Source: PGYR01 sp046290495 (GTDB taxonomy: Bacteria > Bacteroidota > Ignavibacteria > Kapaibacteriales > UBA2268). From it: a stretch of DNA of 64,000 bases. The notes under the pieces were generated by a model. It had not been told where the DNA came from, did no database searches, and saw only the letters and a program-made list of their open reading frames with translations. Positions 8,710 to 17,404 of the stretch are shown piece after piece; the stretch's first letter is position 1; every line of letters starts with the position of its first letter. Location of the stretch: NCBI GenBank assembly GCA_046290495.1, contig JBKAGT010000005.1, positions 930,001-994,000 of the forward strand, read 5' to 3'. A program made the translations under genes and the position numbers.

Positions 8710-9474
8710 TTATACAGTCTCAGCTGCGTGATCTTTTACCCACTCATAACCTTTCTCTTCCAACTCGAGAGCCAACTCTTTGCCACCAGATTTCACAATC
8801 TTACCGTCGGCAAGAACGTGTACGAAGTCTGGAACAATATAGTTAAGCAATCTTTGGTAGTGAGTAATTACTACAAAAGCATTGTTTTCATTTCTTAATT
8901 TGTTTACGCCGTCAGAAACTATCTTCAGTGCATCGATATCGAGACCTGAGTCAGTTTCGTCGAGTAGTGCCAATTTGGGCTCTAACATTGCCAATTGGAA
9001 TATCTCGTTTCTCTTCTTTTCTCCACCAGAAAATCCTTCGTTCACTGCTCTACTCATAAACTTACTGTCAATTTCTACTAAGGCAGATTTCTCTCTCATT
9101 CTCTGTAAGAAATCTTTTGCAGCCATTGGCTCTTCGCCTCTTGCTTCTCTTAGTGCATTGATAGATGATTTCATGAAGTTAGCATTACTCACACCAGGTA
9201 TTTCTACTGGATATTGGAATGCTAAGAATATTCCATTCTGTGCTCTTTCGTGCACTTCCAAATCTGTAATATCTTCACCGTCAAAAATTACCTTGCCGCC
9301 GTTCACTTCGTAATCTTCTCTTCCTGCAATTACTGATGCCAAAGTACTTTTACCAGAACCATTCGGCCCCATAATTGCGTGAACTTCACCAGGATTTACT
9401 TCTAAGTTCAATCCTTTTAAAATTTGATTATCTTCTATTTTTGCTTGTAGATTTTCTACTTTCAATAATGACAT
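8710..9474 (-). CDS. sufC: Fe-S cluster assembly ATPase SufC
   Basis: ABC-type ATPase subunit of SufBC2D, 254 residues. Walker A is GPNGSGKST (residues 36-44), the signature motif is FSGGEKKRNEI, and Walker B is LALLDETDSGLD, with the SufC-typical ET in place of EP. ATP-driven dimerisation of SufC opens the SufB-SufD interface for cluster building. It lies between sufB and sufD on the same strand, with a 44-base gap to sufB. Confidence 0.97.
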   Translation of the reverse strand: MSLLKVENLQAKIEDNQILKGLNLEVNPGEVHAIMGPNGSGKSTLASVIAGREDYEVNGGKVIFDGEDITDLEVHERAQNGIFLAFQYPVEIPGVSNANFMKSSINALREARGEEPMAAKDFLQRMREKSALVEIDSKFMSRAVNEGFSGGEKKRNEIFQLAMLEPKLALLDETDSGLDIDALKIVSDGVNKLRNENNAFVVITHYQRLLNYIVPDFVHVLADGKIVKSGGKELALELEEKGYEWVKDHAAETV

Positions 9475-9518
9475 TTAAAAAACTCCTAATTCTAATTTTC
9501 TTTTTTTTATTTTGAGGT

Positions 9519-10970
9519 TTACCCTACACTTCCTTCTAAACTAATAGCTAATAATTTTTGTGCTTCCACTGCAAATTCCATCGGCAGCTTATTGAGCACT
9601 TCCTTAGCATATCCATTTATTATCAACTCCATTGCTTGCCCTTCGTCCATACCACGTTGGCTACAGTAGAACAAAATATCCTCTGAAACTTTCGATGTAG
9701 TTGCTTCGTGTTCAACGACTGAGCTAGAGTTTGCTATCTCAATGTATGGGAATGTGTGAGCGCCACACTTATCGCCAATTAGCAATGAGTCACACTCGGA
9801 GAAATTACGTGCGTTTTCCGCACCTTTTGTGATGTTTACTAATCCACGATAGCTATTTTCACTTTTTCCGGCAGAAATACCTTTAGAGATAATTCTACTT
9901 CTGGTGTTTTTACCTATGTGTGTCATCTTAGAGCCAGTGTCGGCTTGCTGATGATTATTAGTAACTGCAACTGAGTAAAACTCTCCAATAGAATGGTCAC
10001 CTTTCAATATACAGCTAGGATATTTCCAAGTGATTGATGAACCAGTCTCAACTTGAGTCCATGATATTTTTGAGTTGTCACCTTCACAAAGACCACGCTT
10101 TGTAACGAAGTTATACACTCCGCCTTTTCCATCTTTGTCGCCAGGGTACCAGTTTTGAACTGTAGAGTATTTTACCTCTGCATCTTTGTGAGCTACTATC
10201 TCTACCACTGCAGCGTGCAGTTGATTTTCGTCTCTCATCGGTGCTGTACATCCTTCTAAGTAACTTACGTAGCTACCTTCGTCTGCAATAATCAGGGTTC
10301 TCTCGAACTGACCAGTCATAGCGGCATTCATACGGAAATATGTGCTTAGCTCCATTGGGCAGCGCACTCCTTTCGGAATATAGCAGAATGAACCATCACT
10401 AAATACAGCAGAGTTAAGAGCAGCGTAGAAATTATCAGTAGTTGGAACAACTGAACCAATATATTTCTTTACTAAATCAGGGTGATTTTTAACTGCTTCA
10501 CTCATAGCACAGAATATAATTCCTTTTTCTTTAAGTTCTTCTTGGAATGTAGTTTTAACAGATACACTATCCACAACTATATCTACAGCTACACCGGTCA
10601 AGCGTTTTTGTTCATCGATTGAAATTCCGAGCTTATCGAAAGTCTTTAGCAACTCGGGATCAACCTCATCTAAACTTTCCAGCTCTGGCTTTTTCTTCGG
10701 CGCAGCGTAGTAGTATAAATCTTGGTAATCTGTTTTCTCAATATCTGCTTTAGCCCATTGTGGCTCTTTCATTGTCAACCAATGTCTATAAGCTTTGAGT
10801 CTCCACTCTAGCATAAATTCTGGTTCTTCTTTTTTTGCTGAAATAAAGCGAATAATATCTTCGTTCAAACCTTTAGGCGCGAACTCTTGCTCTATATCAG
10901 TAGTAAAACCATATTTATACTCACTGGTGGTTACTTCTTCTATTAACTTATCTTCATTGAAATCAGTCAT
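9519..10970 (-). CDS. sufB: Fe-S cluster assembly protein SufB
   Basis: Core scaffold of the SUF system, 483 residues, on which the nascent cluster is assembled. Recognisable segments are FCYIPKGVRCPMELSTYFRM, EGCTAPMRDENQLHAAVVEI, SRIISKGISAGKSENSYRGL and CDSLLIGDKCGAHTFPYIEI; the last contains the cysteine region involved in sulfur transfer. It starts 7 bases after the Rrf2 regulator and is the first structural gene of the operon. The length and motifs are normal. Confidence 0.97.
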   Translation of the reverse strand: MTDFNEDKLIEEVTTSEYKYGFTTDIEQEFAPKGLNEDIIRFISAKKEEPEFMLEWRLKAYRHWLTMKEPQWAKADIEKTDYQDLYYYAAPKKKPELESLDEVDPELLKTFDKLGISIDEQKRLTGVAVDIVVDSVSVKTTFQEELKEKGIIFCAMSEAVKNHPDLVKKYIGSVVPTTDNFYAALNSAVFSDGSFCYIPKGVRCPMELSTYFRMNAAMTGQFERTLIIADEGSYVSYLEGCTAPMRDENQLHAAVVEIVAHKDAEVKYSTVQNWYPGDKDGKGGVYNFVTKRGLCEGDNSKISWTQVETGSSITWKYPSCILKGDHSIGEFYSVAVTNNHQQADTGSKMTHIGKNTRSRIISKGISAGKSENSYRGLVNITKGAENARNFSECDSLLIGDKCGAHTFPYIEIANSSSVVEHEATTSKVSEDILFYCSQRGMDEGQAMELIINGYAKEVLNKLPMEFAVEAQKLLAISLEGSVG

Positions 10971-10977
10971 TTCAACC

Positions 10978-11415
10978 TCAGTAATTTTTAGTTTCTATTT
11001 TTACAAAATTATGCTCTACTATATCTTCCAAGCTTGTACCAGTGAAAATAGCTTCTACCTTTTTCTGAATAATTCGAATTGGGTCATGAAGCAAACAACT
11101 TGTCTTTTTTTCACATTCTTTATCTGGATTATCAGAAACGCAATCTACAAGCTCTGGTCTTGCATCTAATGTTTCAATTATATCCATAAGCTTGATTTCA
11201 TTTGCAGGCTTTGCCAAAAAGTAGCCACCTTTTGTTCCTTGCTGAGAATCTACCAAATCAGCTTTTATAAGCTTTTGCATAGTCTTAGCCAAAAAATCAT
11301 AAGAAAGATGTAGTTCATTAGACAAGTATTTGGCAGTGTACAAATCGCCTGGATTTGATGCCATATACTGCATTGCTAATATACCATATTCTACTTTTTT
11401 TGAGAGCCTTAGCAT
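10978..11415 (-). CDS. Rrf2-family regulator (SUF repressor candidate)
   Basis: Winged-helix Rrf2 protein of 145 residues, the family of IscR, NsrR and RirA. The helix-turn-helix comprises residues about 24-66, including the typical QQGTKGGYFLAKP wing. Three cysteines in C92-X8-C101-X5-C107 match the Fe-S ligands of this family, and H110 follows. It is the promoter-proximal gene of the suf operon, so it very probably senses Fe-S status and controls its own operon, as IscR or SufR do. A 25-base dyad overlapping the predicted promoter lies 45 bases upstream. Which name fits best cannot be decided from sequence alone. Confidence 0.92.
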   Translation of the reverse strand: MLRLSKKVEYGILAMQYMASNPGDLYTAKYLSNELHLSYDFLAKTMQKLIKADLVDSQQGTKGGYFLAKPANEIKLMDIIETLDARPELVDCVSDNPDKECEKKTSCLLHDPIRIIQKKVEAIFTGTSLEDIVEHNFVKIETKNY

Positions 11416-11456
11416 AACCGTTTTTTTACTTGTTTCGTTTGTAAATTATAACGATT

Positions 11457-11487
11457 CAAAAATAAGACTATTTTTATCTTATTTCAA
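11457..11487 (-). promoter_or_regulatory. Promoter of the suf operon
   Basis: On the minus strand I read TTG (11487-11485), 20 bases, then TATTTTTG (11464-11457). This is a full match to the Bacteroidota primary sigma consensus TTG-N19/20-TAnnTTTG. The expected transcript start is near 11450, giving a leader of about 35 bases before the Rrf2 start codon. Confidence 0.65.
11460..11484. promoter_or_regulatory. Candidate Rrf2 operator dyad
   Basis: Perfect 8-bp inverted repeat AAATAAGA-N9-TCTTATTT, 25 bases in all. It fills the space between the -33 and -7 elements of the suf promoter and overlaps the -7 element by several bases. A repressor bound here would occlude RNA polymerase. The size matches operators bound by dimeric Rrf2 proteins. 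The site is seen; the binding protein is inferred from the gene immediately downstream. Confidence 0.5.
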
Positions 11488-11516
11488 ATAATTTGGAGAT
11501 TTTTACCAACACATTA

Positions 11517-12083
11517 TCACAATACTTCTAATAGTTCATCACTAGTCATAATTGTAGCAAACTCATCTTTCAAACTTGCTAAGCTGATTTGGTGAACTAG
11601 TTCGGAATCATATTTTTTACCATCTGTACCAATGGTATCGAATGTAGCTGTTGAATCAGATATTAGATATACTTTATAACCGAGATTATCTGCCATTCTT
11701 ACGGAAGTAGAAATACAATGGTTTGTAGTGAGACCGACGACAACAAGTTTCTCGATGGATTGCTTTATTAAAAAGTCTTGCAAATCTGTACCAATAAATG
11801 CACTGTTGACATGCTTTGTCATTGCAATTTCGTTTTCTAAGGGCATTACTTCATCGGCAAAAGCAAATCCTGGTTTAGATTCATAGAGAGGTGATTCGGG
11901 ATGTTCGGAGCTGTGCCTTACATGAAAAAGAGGCAAACCAAGTTCACGCCATTCTTCTAATATTCTACCACATACCTTCTCAGCATCAGGATTGTTTCTA
12001 TTACCACCATAATACTCTTCTTCTTTCAACCCTTTTTGGATGTCGATTAGTAATAATGCTGTTTTCCCATCTTTTAAATTCAT
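11517..12083 (-). CDS. Isochorismatase-family cysteine hydrolase
   Basis: 188-residue hydrolase of the isochorismatase/nicotinamidase superfamily. The catalytic triad is visible: D14 (LLLIDIQKG), K90 (AMTKHVNSAF) and C123 (GLTTNHCISTSVRMA). Close relatives act on small amides or are uncharacterised, so the substrate is unknown. The start codon overlaps the stop of the upstream transglutaminase-like gene by 4 bases, which indicates translational coupling. It is the last gene of a run beginning with mtaB. Confidence 0.9.
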   Translation of the reverse strand: MNLKDGKTALLLIDIQKGLKEEEYYGGNRNNPDAEKVCGRILEEWRELGLPLFHVRHSSEHPESPLYESKPGFAFADEVMPLENEIAMTKHVNSAFIGTDLQDFLIKQSIEKLVVVGLTTNHCISTSVRMADNLGYKVYLISDSTATFDTIGTDGKKYDSELVHQISLASLKDEFATIMTSDELLEVL

Positions 12084-12643
12084 TTTTTCTCCATTGCATT
12101 AATACATTCCTCTCTAATTTCCCATATACTATCAAGAGAGTATTTCATATTATTATTTTCAATTTCTGATTCTATTATGTCTCTATGTATTCTAATTTTA
12201 TTCTCAACTACATCAATTGGCTCTATTTTTCTTTCATGAATTAAGTATTTTTTGAATTTATTGTAGTACGAATCTTGTCTTGTAAAGTCATATTTTTCTC
12301 CTTCAATCTCTAAGTAACAATGTGCTTCAGGGATATAATCCAAATCATATTTCTCAATTACTTTTTTTATTCCGTCCGTGTTGTAGATATTCATTCTATA
12401 AACACCAAGTATAAGTATTACATTAGGAATTTCATTTTCATTGGCCAATAACTTTAATAACGCATGTTTCGAGCTACAAGTTCCTTTTTTTTCATTCAAT
12501 ACTAAACTAAAGTCAGCTCTATCTTTATTTCTGCCGTAGGGCAGCTTCTTTACATACTCTATAGCCTGACCCCAATATTCAATTTCGGCTTCCTTGAATA
12601 AGGATGTTATTTTAGAATTTGAATTTAATTTATAGTCCTTCAA
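12080..12643 (-). CDS. Transglutaminase-like superfamily protein
   Basis: 187-residue cytoplasmic protein with no signal peptide. The papain-like transglutaminase core is recognisable by C56 in KKGTCSSKHALLKLLA, H108 in IPEAHCYLEI and D119 in EKYDFTRQD, in the order and spacing typical of the superfamily. The substrate is unknown. It overlaps the upstream HAD gene by 14 bases and the downstream hydrolase by 4, so the three are likely translated together. The family call rests on this triad only. Confidence 0.7.
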   Translation of the reverse strand: MKDYKLNSNSKITSLFKEAEIEYWGQAIEYVKKLPYGRNKDRADFSLVLNEKKGTCSSKHALLKLLANENEIPNVILILGVYRMNIYNTDGIKKVIEKYDLDYIPEAHCYLEIEGEKYDFTRQDSYYNKFKKYLIHERKIEPIDVVENKIRIHRDIIESEIENNNMKYSLDSIWEIREECINAMEKK

Positions 12644-13277
12644 GTGTCACTCCTGCAAAATCATCTGAATGCCATTCACAACCACTATCCAAGAGAAGAC
12701 GTTTGTTTTTTTCACCTATCCCAAAGAAATTTATATTTAAATTTTTTGCTGTTTTTAAGTCCCAAATTCCATCTCCAAATAGAATTATATCATCAAATTC
12801 ATCTTGACTATACTCCATTTTAGACTTCTCTATTGCATCAGTAACAATGTCTTCTCGACTCTCAATATCATTAGAACAAGCTAAAACAGAGTTGTATTCG
12901 CTTAAACCAAGAGAATCTAGTTTGAATTGTGCAGGTTTTTTGAGTGATCCAGTTGCGAAACAATAACAATAATCATTATTTACTTCTACATTGTTTAAAA
13001 AGCTTTTTGCTCCTCTGATTTCAATAATTCTTTCTTTATTGAATTTGTTAATCATCATAGATTCGAAATCAATTAGACATTGAAATGAATAGTCTGAATC
13101 TATTTCGGAAGTGTAAATTTCTCTGAAAATATATGAATCTGTGTGATGTATGTACGAACCAAAATCGTAACTATCTTTCTTGCTTCCAAGTTTTTTCAAA
13201 CATTCTACGAAAAATCTCTGATGTAATTCAGCTGTTTTGGTTAAAGTATCATCAATATCAAACACCAAAAGCTTCAT
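12630..13277 (-). CDS. HAD-superfamily phosphatase-like hydrolase
   Basis: 215-residue HAD hydrolase. Motif I is VFDIDDTLT (nucleophile D7, acid D9), motif II Ser/Thr lies in CFATGSLKKPAQFK together with the motif III lysine, and motif IV is ILFGDGIWDLKTA. This type (phosphoglycolate phosphatase or beta-phosphoglucomutase-like) dephosphorylates small metabolites; the substrate is not predictable. It starts 8 bases after mtaB and overlaps the next gene. Confidence 0.88.
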   Translation of the reverse strand: MKLLVFDIDDTLTKTAELHQRFFVECLKKLGSKKDSYDFGSYIHHTDSYIFREIYTSEIDSDYSFQCLIDFESMMINKFNKERIIEIRGAKSFLNNVEVNNDYCYCFATGSLKKPAQFKLDSLGLSEYNSVLACSNDIESREDIVTDAIEKSKMEYSQDEFDDIILFGDGIWDLKTAKNLNINFFGIGEKNKRLLLDSGCEWHSDDFAGVTLEGL

Positions 13278-13285
13278 TTATAGAC

Positions 13286-14635
13286 TCAACCCAATACTGG
13301 AAGTGCTAACCCTTTGTCTGCTGTTAGCTTCTTGCTGGTTTTTAGTTCTGTTAATTTTCCAAAGACTCTACTTTCAACCATTTCTGTGAGTGTAATTCTA
13401 TGGGGTACTTGGTCCAAGTCTTCAGGAGCAGGGAATATAACATTGACATAGTTTTCTGTCCAGCCTCGCCACATCCCATTCTGCTCATTGTACATTTCTG
13501 GTATAACTACTCTGTCAGTTCCAACTTGAGACTTGTCAAATTCTATTCTCTTTTTATCTGAAAGATCTCTTAGCTGATGTGTTCTTTCTTTTCTCACATC
13601 GTGTGGAACTACGCCAGTCATTTTTGCGGCTTTTGTGTTCTCTCTCTCTGAGTATGTGAATACATGCAAGTAAGACACAGGAAGACCTTTTAGGAAATCA
13701 TAAGTTTCTTGAGCTAACTCATCAGTTTCGCCTGGGAAACCAACGATAACATCAACACCAATGCAGCAATGTGGCATCACTTCCTTAATTCTGAGAACCA
13801 AATCGTGATAGTAAGTCGCCTTATATCTTCGCTTCATCTTCCTCAAAAGCTCTTGTGAACCAGATTGAAGTGGTATATGGAAGTGAGGAACAATATTCTT
13901 AGAATTAGCAACAACTTCCAATACTTCTTCTGAAAGCAAATTTGGTTCAATGGAAGAAATTCGGATTCTAAGGTCACCAGACTTCTCATCGATTAGCTTC
14001 AGAGCATCGACAAACTTCTTTCCATCAGGTGTTTTATAATCACCAAGATTTATACCTGATAATACTACTTCTCTATATCCGTCCTTCTGCAATTGCTCCA
14101 ACTCCCCTGCTATTTGCTCAAAAGGCATAGAACGGCTGCCACCACGTGCAAGAGGGATAGTACAGAACGAACAATGATAGTCACATCCATCTTGTAATTT
14201 CAAAACGGCTCTTGTTCTACCAGAGTTATCGGATACTGCTGAAGTGTGGAAAGGAGCGTCATCCAAATCAGATACAAATATCTCGGTGCTCTTATTCTTG
14301 TGGAAATTTTCTATTAGCTTGGGTATTTCAAACTTGTGCTTAGTTCCTATCACGGCATCCACACCTTCAATCTTAGCGAGTTGTTCTGGTTGAAGCTGAG
14401 CATAGCAACCCAGCACCCCGACGAATGCCTCAGGTGAGCGACGCAACGCACGGCGAACAATCTTACGACAATCAGCATCAGCCCTGTGAGTAACAGTGCA
14501 AGTATTGATAAGCACTATGTCGGATTTTTCTTCGAACTCCACGACAGAATGCCCTAGCTCTTCGAACTGTTTTGCTATTCGTGATATGTCTGCTAAATTG
14601 ACCTTGCAGCCAAGATTATAGAAACTAATATTCAT
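13286..14635 (-). CDS. mtaB: tRNA (t6A37-C2)-methylthiotransferase MtaB
   Basis: Radical-SAM enzyme that converts t6A37 to ms2t6A37 in tRNAs, stabilising decoding of ANN codons. It has 449 residues. The N-terminal UPF0004 domain ligates an auxiliary cluster through C10 (YNLGCKVN), C46 (INTCTVTHRAD) and C77 (VLGCYAQ). The radical-SAM CxxxCxxC is C151-C155-C158 (DGCDYHCSFCTIPLARG). A C-terminal TRAM-like segment follows. The NLGCKVNLAD start and HRADADCRK distinguish MtaB from MiaB. It is the first gene of a four-gene run. Confidence 0.95.
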   Translation of the reverse strand: MNISFYNLGCKVNLADISRIAKQFEELGHSVVEFEEKSDIVLINTCTVTHRADADCRKIVRRALRRSPEAFVGVLGCYAQLQPEQLAKIEGVDAVIGTKHKFEIPKLIENFHKNKSTEIFVSDLDDAPFHTSAVSDNSGRTRAVLKLQDGCDYHCSFCTIPLARGGSRSMPFEQIAGELEQLQKDGYREVVLSGINLGDYKTPDGKKFVDALKLIDEKSGDLRIRISSIEPNLLSEEVLEVVANSKNIVPHFHIPLQSGSQELLRKMKRRYKATYYHDLVLRIKEVMPHCCIGVDVIVGFPGETDELAQETYDFLKGLPVSYLHVFTYSERENTKAAKMTGVVPHDVRKERTHQLRDLSDKKRIEFDKSQVGTDRVVIPEMYNEQNGMWRGWTENYVNVIFPAPEDLDQVPHRITLTEMVESRVFGKLTELKTSKKLTADKGLALPVLG

Positions 14636-14676
14636 AAGTAATCTAAGAATTTAATTCTTTGTAAACTAAAGAACTA

Positions 14677-14684
14677 CAAAATTA
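14677..14684 (-). promoter_or_regulatory. Possible -7 element upstream of mtaB
   Basis: TAATTTTG on the minus strand, a match to TAnnTTTG, 42 bases before the mtaB start codon. No TTG lies at the expected -33 distance, so this is only suggestive. Confidence 0.3.
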
Positions 14685-14721
14685 CAAGAATATTTTGAAA
14701 TAAGGAAAGAAAAGAGAGAAT

Positions 14722-14997
14722 CTACTCTTTCACAAACTTGCCACCGTGTGTGTTCTCATCCAAGATTATATTATACACTCCTGCTGGTAAGTTACTTGTG
14801 TTTATCCCTTCGCCATGGTAGTTACCTATTGACATTACTACTTTGCCAGTCAAATCAATTATAGAAACCGATGTTGGCTCATCCACACTGATATTCAGCA
14901 TATCGCCCGTTGGGTTGGGATATAGATTTACTTCTTCAGCTGGCTGGGTTTCAACGCTAGATACCGTTTGGAATGTATTGTCTATGCGGTAGAGTTT
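14722..14997 (-). repeat. 3'-terminal sorting-domain module, copy 1
   Basis: 276 bases encoding the type IX sorting domain and its linker. By eye only about 17 positions differ from the copy at 16645-16920, whereas the rest of the two genes is strongly diverged. Confidence 0.85.
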
Positions 14998-16608
14998 GAA
15001 TTCATTATTACCGTAATAGTCTGCGTAGAAATATACATGATTTTTATAATAAAATGGATCTGAATAATGATCTACTCTTTCACTTGCATCAGCGTTAATT
15101 ATTTCTTCTAGTTTGTTTTGATGTTCATTATAGAAATAAAGTCTTCTGTCCCAATTCATATACAATATATCATCGTAGACATATAAATCTCTCATCGAAC
15201 CGTCTTCAAAAGTGTGAATATATTCTAATTTCTGTGTTAACCTATCGTAGAAATGTATATTCTGTTGGTCGGCTATTAAAATTATTTTATTATCAAAGCT
15301 TTTATAAGCAGTCTGCATGTATTCTTTAATCGGAATCGTTACATTTTTGGAAAGGTTAATAACTTCTTCAGTTGAATTCGGCGTACCATTTGATCTTCCA
15401 AGCTTAGATTGTCCATATTTGTTCTCATACTCAAAATAAAAGTAAGACTCCAAAGGAACAATTGAATAGTAATAAATTCCACTCCTAACTGTATCACCAG
15501 AAAGTAATTTATGAGTTCCTTCTTTTGTTCCATCAGTTGACCATAACTCATTAGAATTATTACCAATTGTAAACATTTGTTTATTTCCTATTTGTCTAAT
15601 CAGACCAATCTGATAAACTTTTTTATTAAAGAAACTATCGTCCAAAATAGTAACATTGCTCGAAGTACCATCTGTAATAATTAGTTTCATTTCTGTATTA
15701 TGGTCAGCCCTCTCGTCTCTAGCAGTTATTAAATATTTACCATTTAATTCAGAAAAATTAGCAATATCTCTTAGAAAACTTAAAGAATCTGTCTCACCAA
15801 TTAAATTGAATGTTCCTTCAGGAGTGCCGTCTGTAGACCATAGATTTTGTACATCGCTATCTGCATCAACTTTGTTATTAAAAAACAACTTACTAACTTT
15901 CGGTGTTTGCCACGAATTATGAAGTTCGCTATAGCTATTTGGAATTTCAATCAATTTAGTTGTACTACCATCAACTCCAAATTCATAAAGTGTATTTGTT
16001 ATACCATCTTCTGAACTATATTCTCTGAAAACTAATCTATCACCAACTACTTGTACTAATAGACTGTGTAAATTATATTTCTCATTATAATTATATGTAT
16101 TTTTTGCTGTCCCATCTGTACCCCACAGTTCGTAAGCTACTTTATCTTGGTTATAAATAATGAAATAGTAAATATTGTCAAAAATAAAATGATAACTTTC
16201 ATACTTAATATTATTCATAAACGAATAATAATGCATGTCGATTTTCTTTACAATTTCTGTGCTTTCAAGTGTACCACCAGTTGACCAAATAACCGTCGAC
16301 TCATATCCATCTGCAGCGGTAGAAAAGAGTAATTTACCGTTCACATTTCCAAGTATAGTAGGGTCAAGATATTTTGATTTATCTAAATTTGTTACTAGTT
16401 CTAGCCCCTTTTCAGATCCGTCAAATTTCCATATTTGGTTACTATCAGTCCCTTGTCTCCCAACTACATAAACTTCATCATTATACTCATGGAACCAATT
16501 GAAAAAGGATTTTGTTACATAATCCTCAGGGCTATAAAGCTCCGGCTCCAACGAACTGAGATTGCAGAAAGCAAAAGTAAAAAGTGCTAAGTATATTATA
16601 TATTTCAT
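14722..16608 (-). CDS. Type IX-secreted ELWxxDGT-repeat protein
   Basis: 628-residue exported protein. The signal peptide is MKYIIYLALFTFAFCNLSSL. The body holds at least seven degenerate ELWxxDGTxxGT-type repeats, such as ELWGTDGTAKNTYNY, NLWSTDGTPEGTFNL and ELWSTDGTKEGTHKL, which probably form beta-propeller blades. The last ~75 residues are a type A type IX secretion sorting domain (LYPNPTGDMLNISV, IDLTGKVV, LPAGVYNIIL). The protein should therefore cross the outer membrane and be anchored or released. It has a neighbouring paralogue upstream with a near-identical 3' end. The biological role is unknown. Confidence 0.9.
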   Translation of the reverse strand: MKYIIYLALFTFAFCNLSSLEPELYSPEDYVTKSFFNWFHEYNDEVYVVGRQGTDSNQIWKFDGSEKGLELVTNLDKSKYLDPTILGNVNGKLLFSTAADGYESTVIWSTGGTLESTEIVKKIDMHYYSFMNNIKYESYHFIFDNIYYFIIYNQDKVAYELWGTDGTAKNTYNYNEKYNLHSLLVQVVGDRLVFREYSSEDGITNTLYEFGVDGSTTKLIEIPNSYSELHNSWQTPKVSKLFFNNKVDADSDVQNLWSTDGTPEGTFNLIGETDSLSFLRDIANFSELNGKYLITARDERADHNTEMKLIITDGTSSNVTILDDSFFNKKVYQIGLIRQIGNKQMFTIGNNSNELWSTDGTKEGTHKLLSGDTVRSGIYYYSIVPLESYFYFEYENKYGQSKLGRSNGTPNSTEEVINLSKNVTIPIKEYMQTAYKSFDNKIILIADQQNIHFYDRLTQKLEYIHTFEDGSMRDLYVYDDILYMNWDRRLYFYNEHQNKLEEIINADASERVDHYSDPFYYKNHVYFYADYYGNNEFKLYRIDNTFQTVSSVETQPAEEVNLYPNPTGDMLNISVDEPTSVSIIDLTGKVVMSIGNYHGEGINTSNLPAGVYNIILDENTHGGKFVKE

Positions 16609-16644
16609 AAAAAATCCGATTGTTTTTAATAATTACAAGAGTAC

Positions 16645-16920
16645 CTACTCCTTAACGAACTTGCCACCGTGTGTGTTCTCATCCAAGATTATATTATAGA
16701 CTCCTGCTGATAAATCACTTGTGTTTATCCTTTCGCCATTGTAGTTATCAATTGACATTACTACTTTGCCAGTCAAATCAATTATAGAAACCCTTGTTGG
16801 CTCATCCACACTGATATTCAGCATATCACCTGTTGGGTTGGGATATAGATTTACTTCTTCAGTTGGCTGGGTTTCAACGCTTGATACCGTTTGGAATGTA
16901 TTGTCTATGCGGTAGAGTTT
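16645..16920 (-). repeat. 3'-terminal sorting-domain module, copy 2
   Basis: Second copy of the 276-base module at 14722-14997, same orientation, about 94 per cent identical by hand count. Confidence 0.85.
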
Positions 16921-17395
16921 ATGCCCATCGCTATAGTAATCGGCAATGAAATATAAATGATCTTTGAACAGGATTTTATTTGTATGAATTGAGTATAACG
17001 GTACATCAGTAACATTTGGCTCAATTTCCTCGAATTTATTTCTGTAGTCATTAAAGTAATAATAATTTTCAGTGCCATACTTCATGTATAGGGACTCATC
17101 AAACTTTTCTAGCCTATAATGATCTGATACCACATCTAATTTTTCAATAAATGTCAAATCCATAGTCTTTAGATTTAATTTGTAATACATCCTATTTCTG
17201 ACAGAAAAGATTATATTTTCTTTGTATTCAATACTGTGTAAGAAAACACTCCCTATTTCATTATCTAAGTAATCATTTAAATTAACTACTTCATTTGTAT
17301 TTTCAGCAGTACCATCACTTTCTACAATTACTACGTTCCCGTCATCTTTGTAAATTGGGAAATATAGTCTTTCATTTGATTTAACAGAATGAAAT

Positions 17396-17404
17396 CCCCC
17401 CCCC
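17396..17404 (-). repeat. G9 homopolymer tract (possible contingency tract)
   Basis: Nine consecutive G on the coding strand, conspicuous in an AT-rich genome, and placed at the exact point where the reading frame of a type IX-secreted protein breaks. Confidence 0.8.

Noticed and set aside
8882..9313. Open frame of 143 codons on the plus strand inside sufC
   Set aside because: Antisense shadow of a strongly conserved gene; its Ser-rich composition mirrors the sufC codons.
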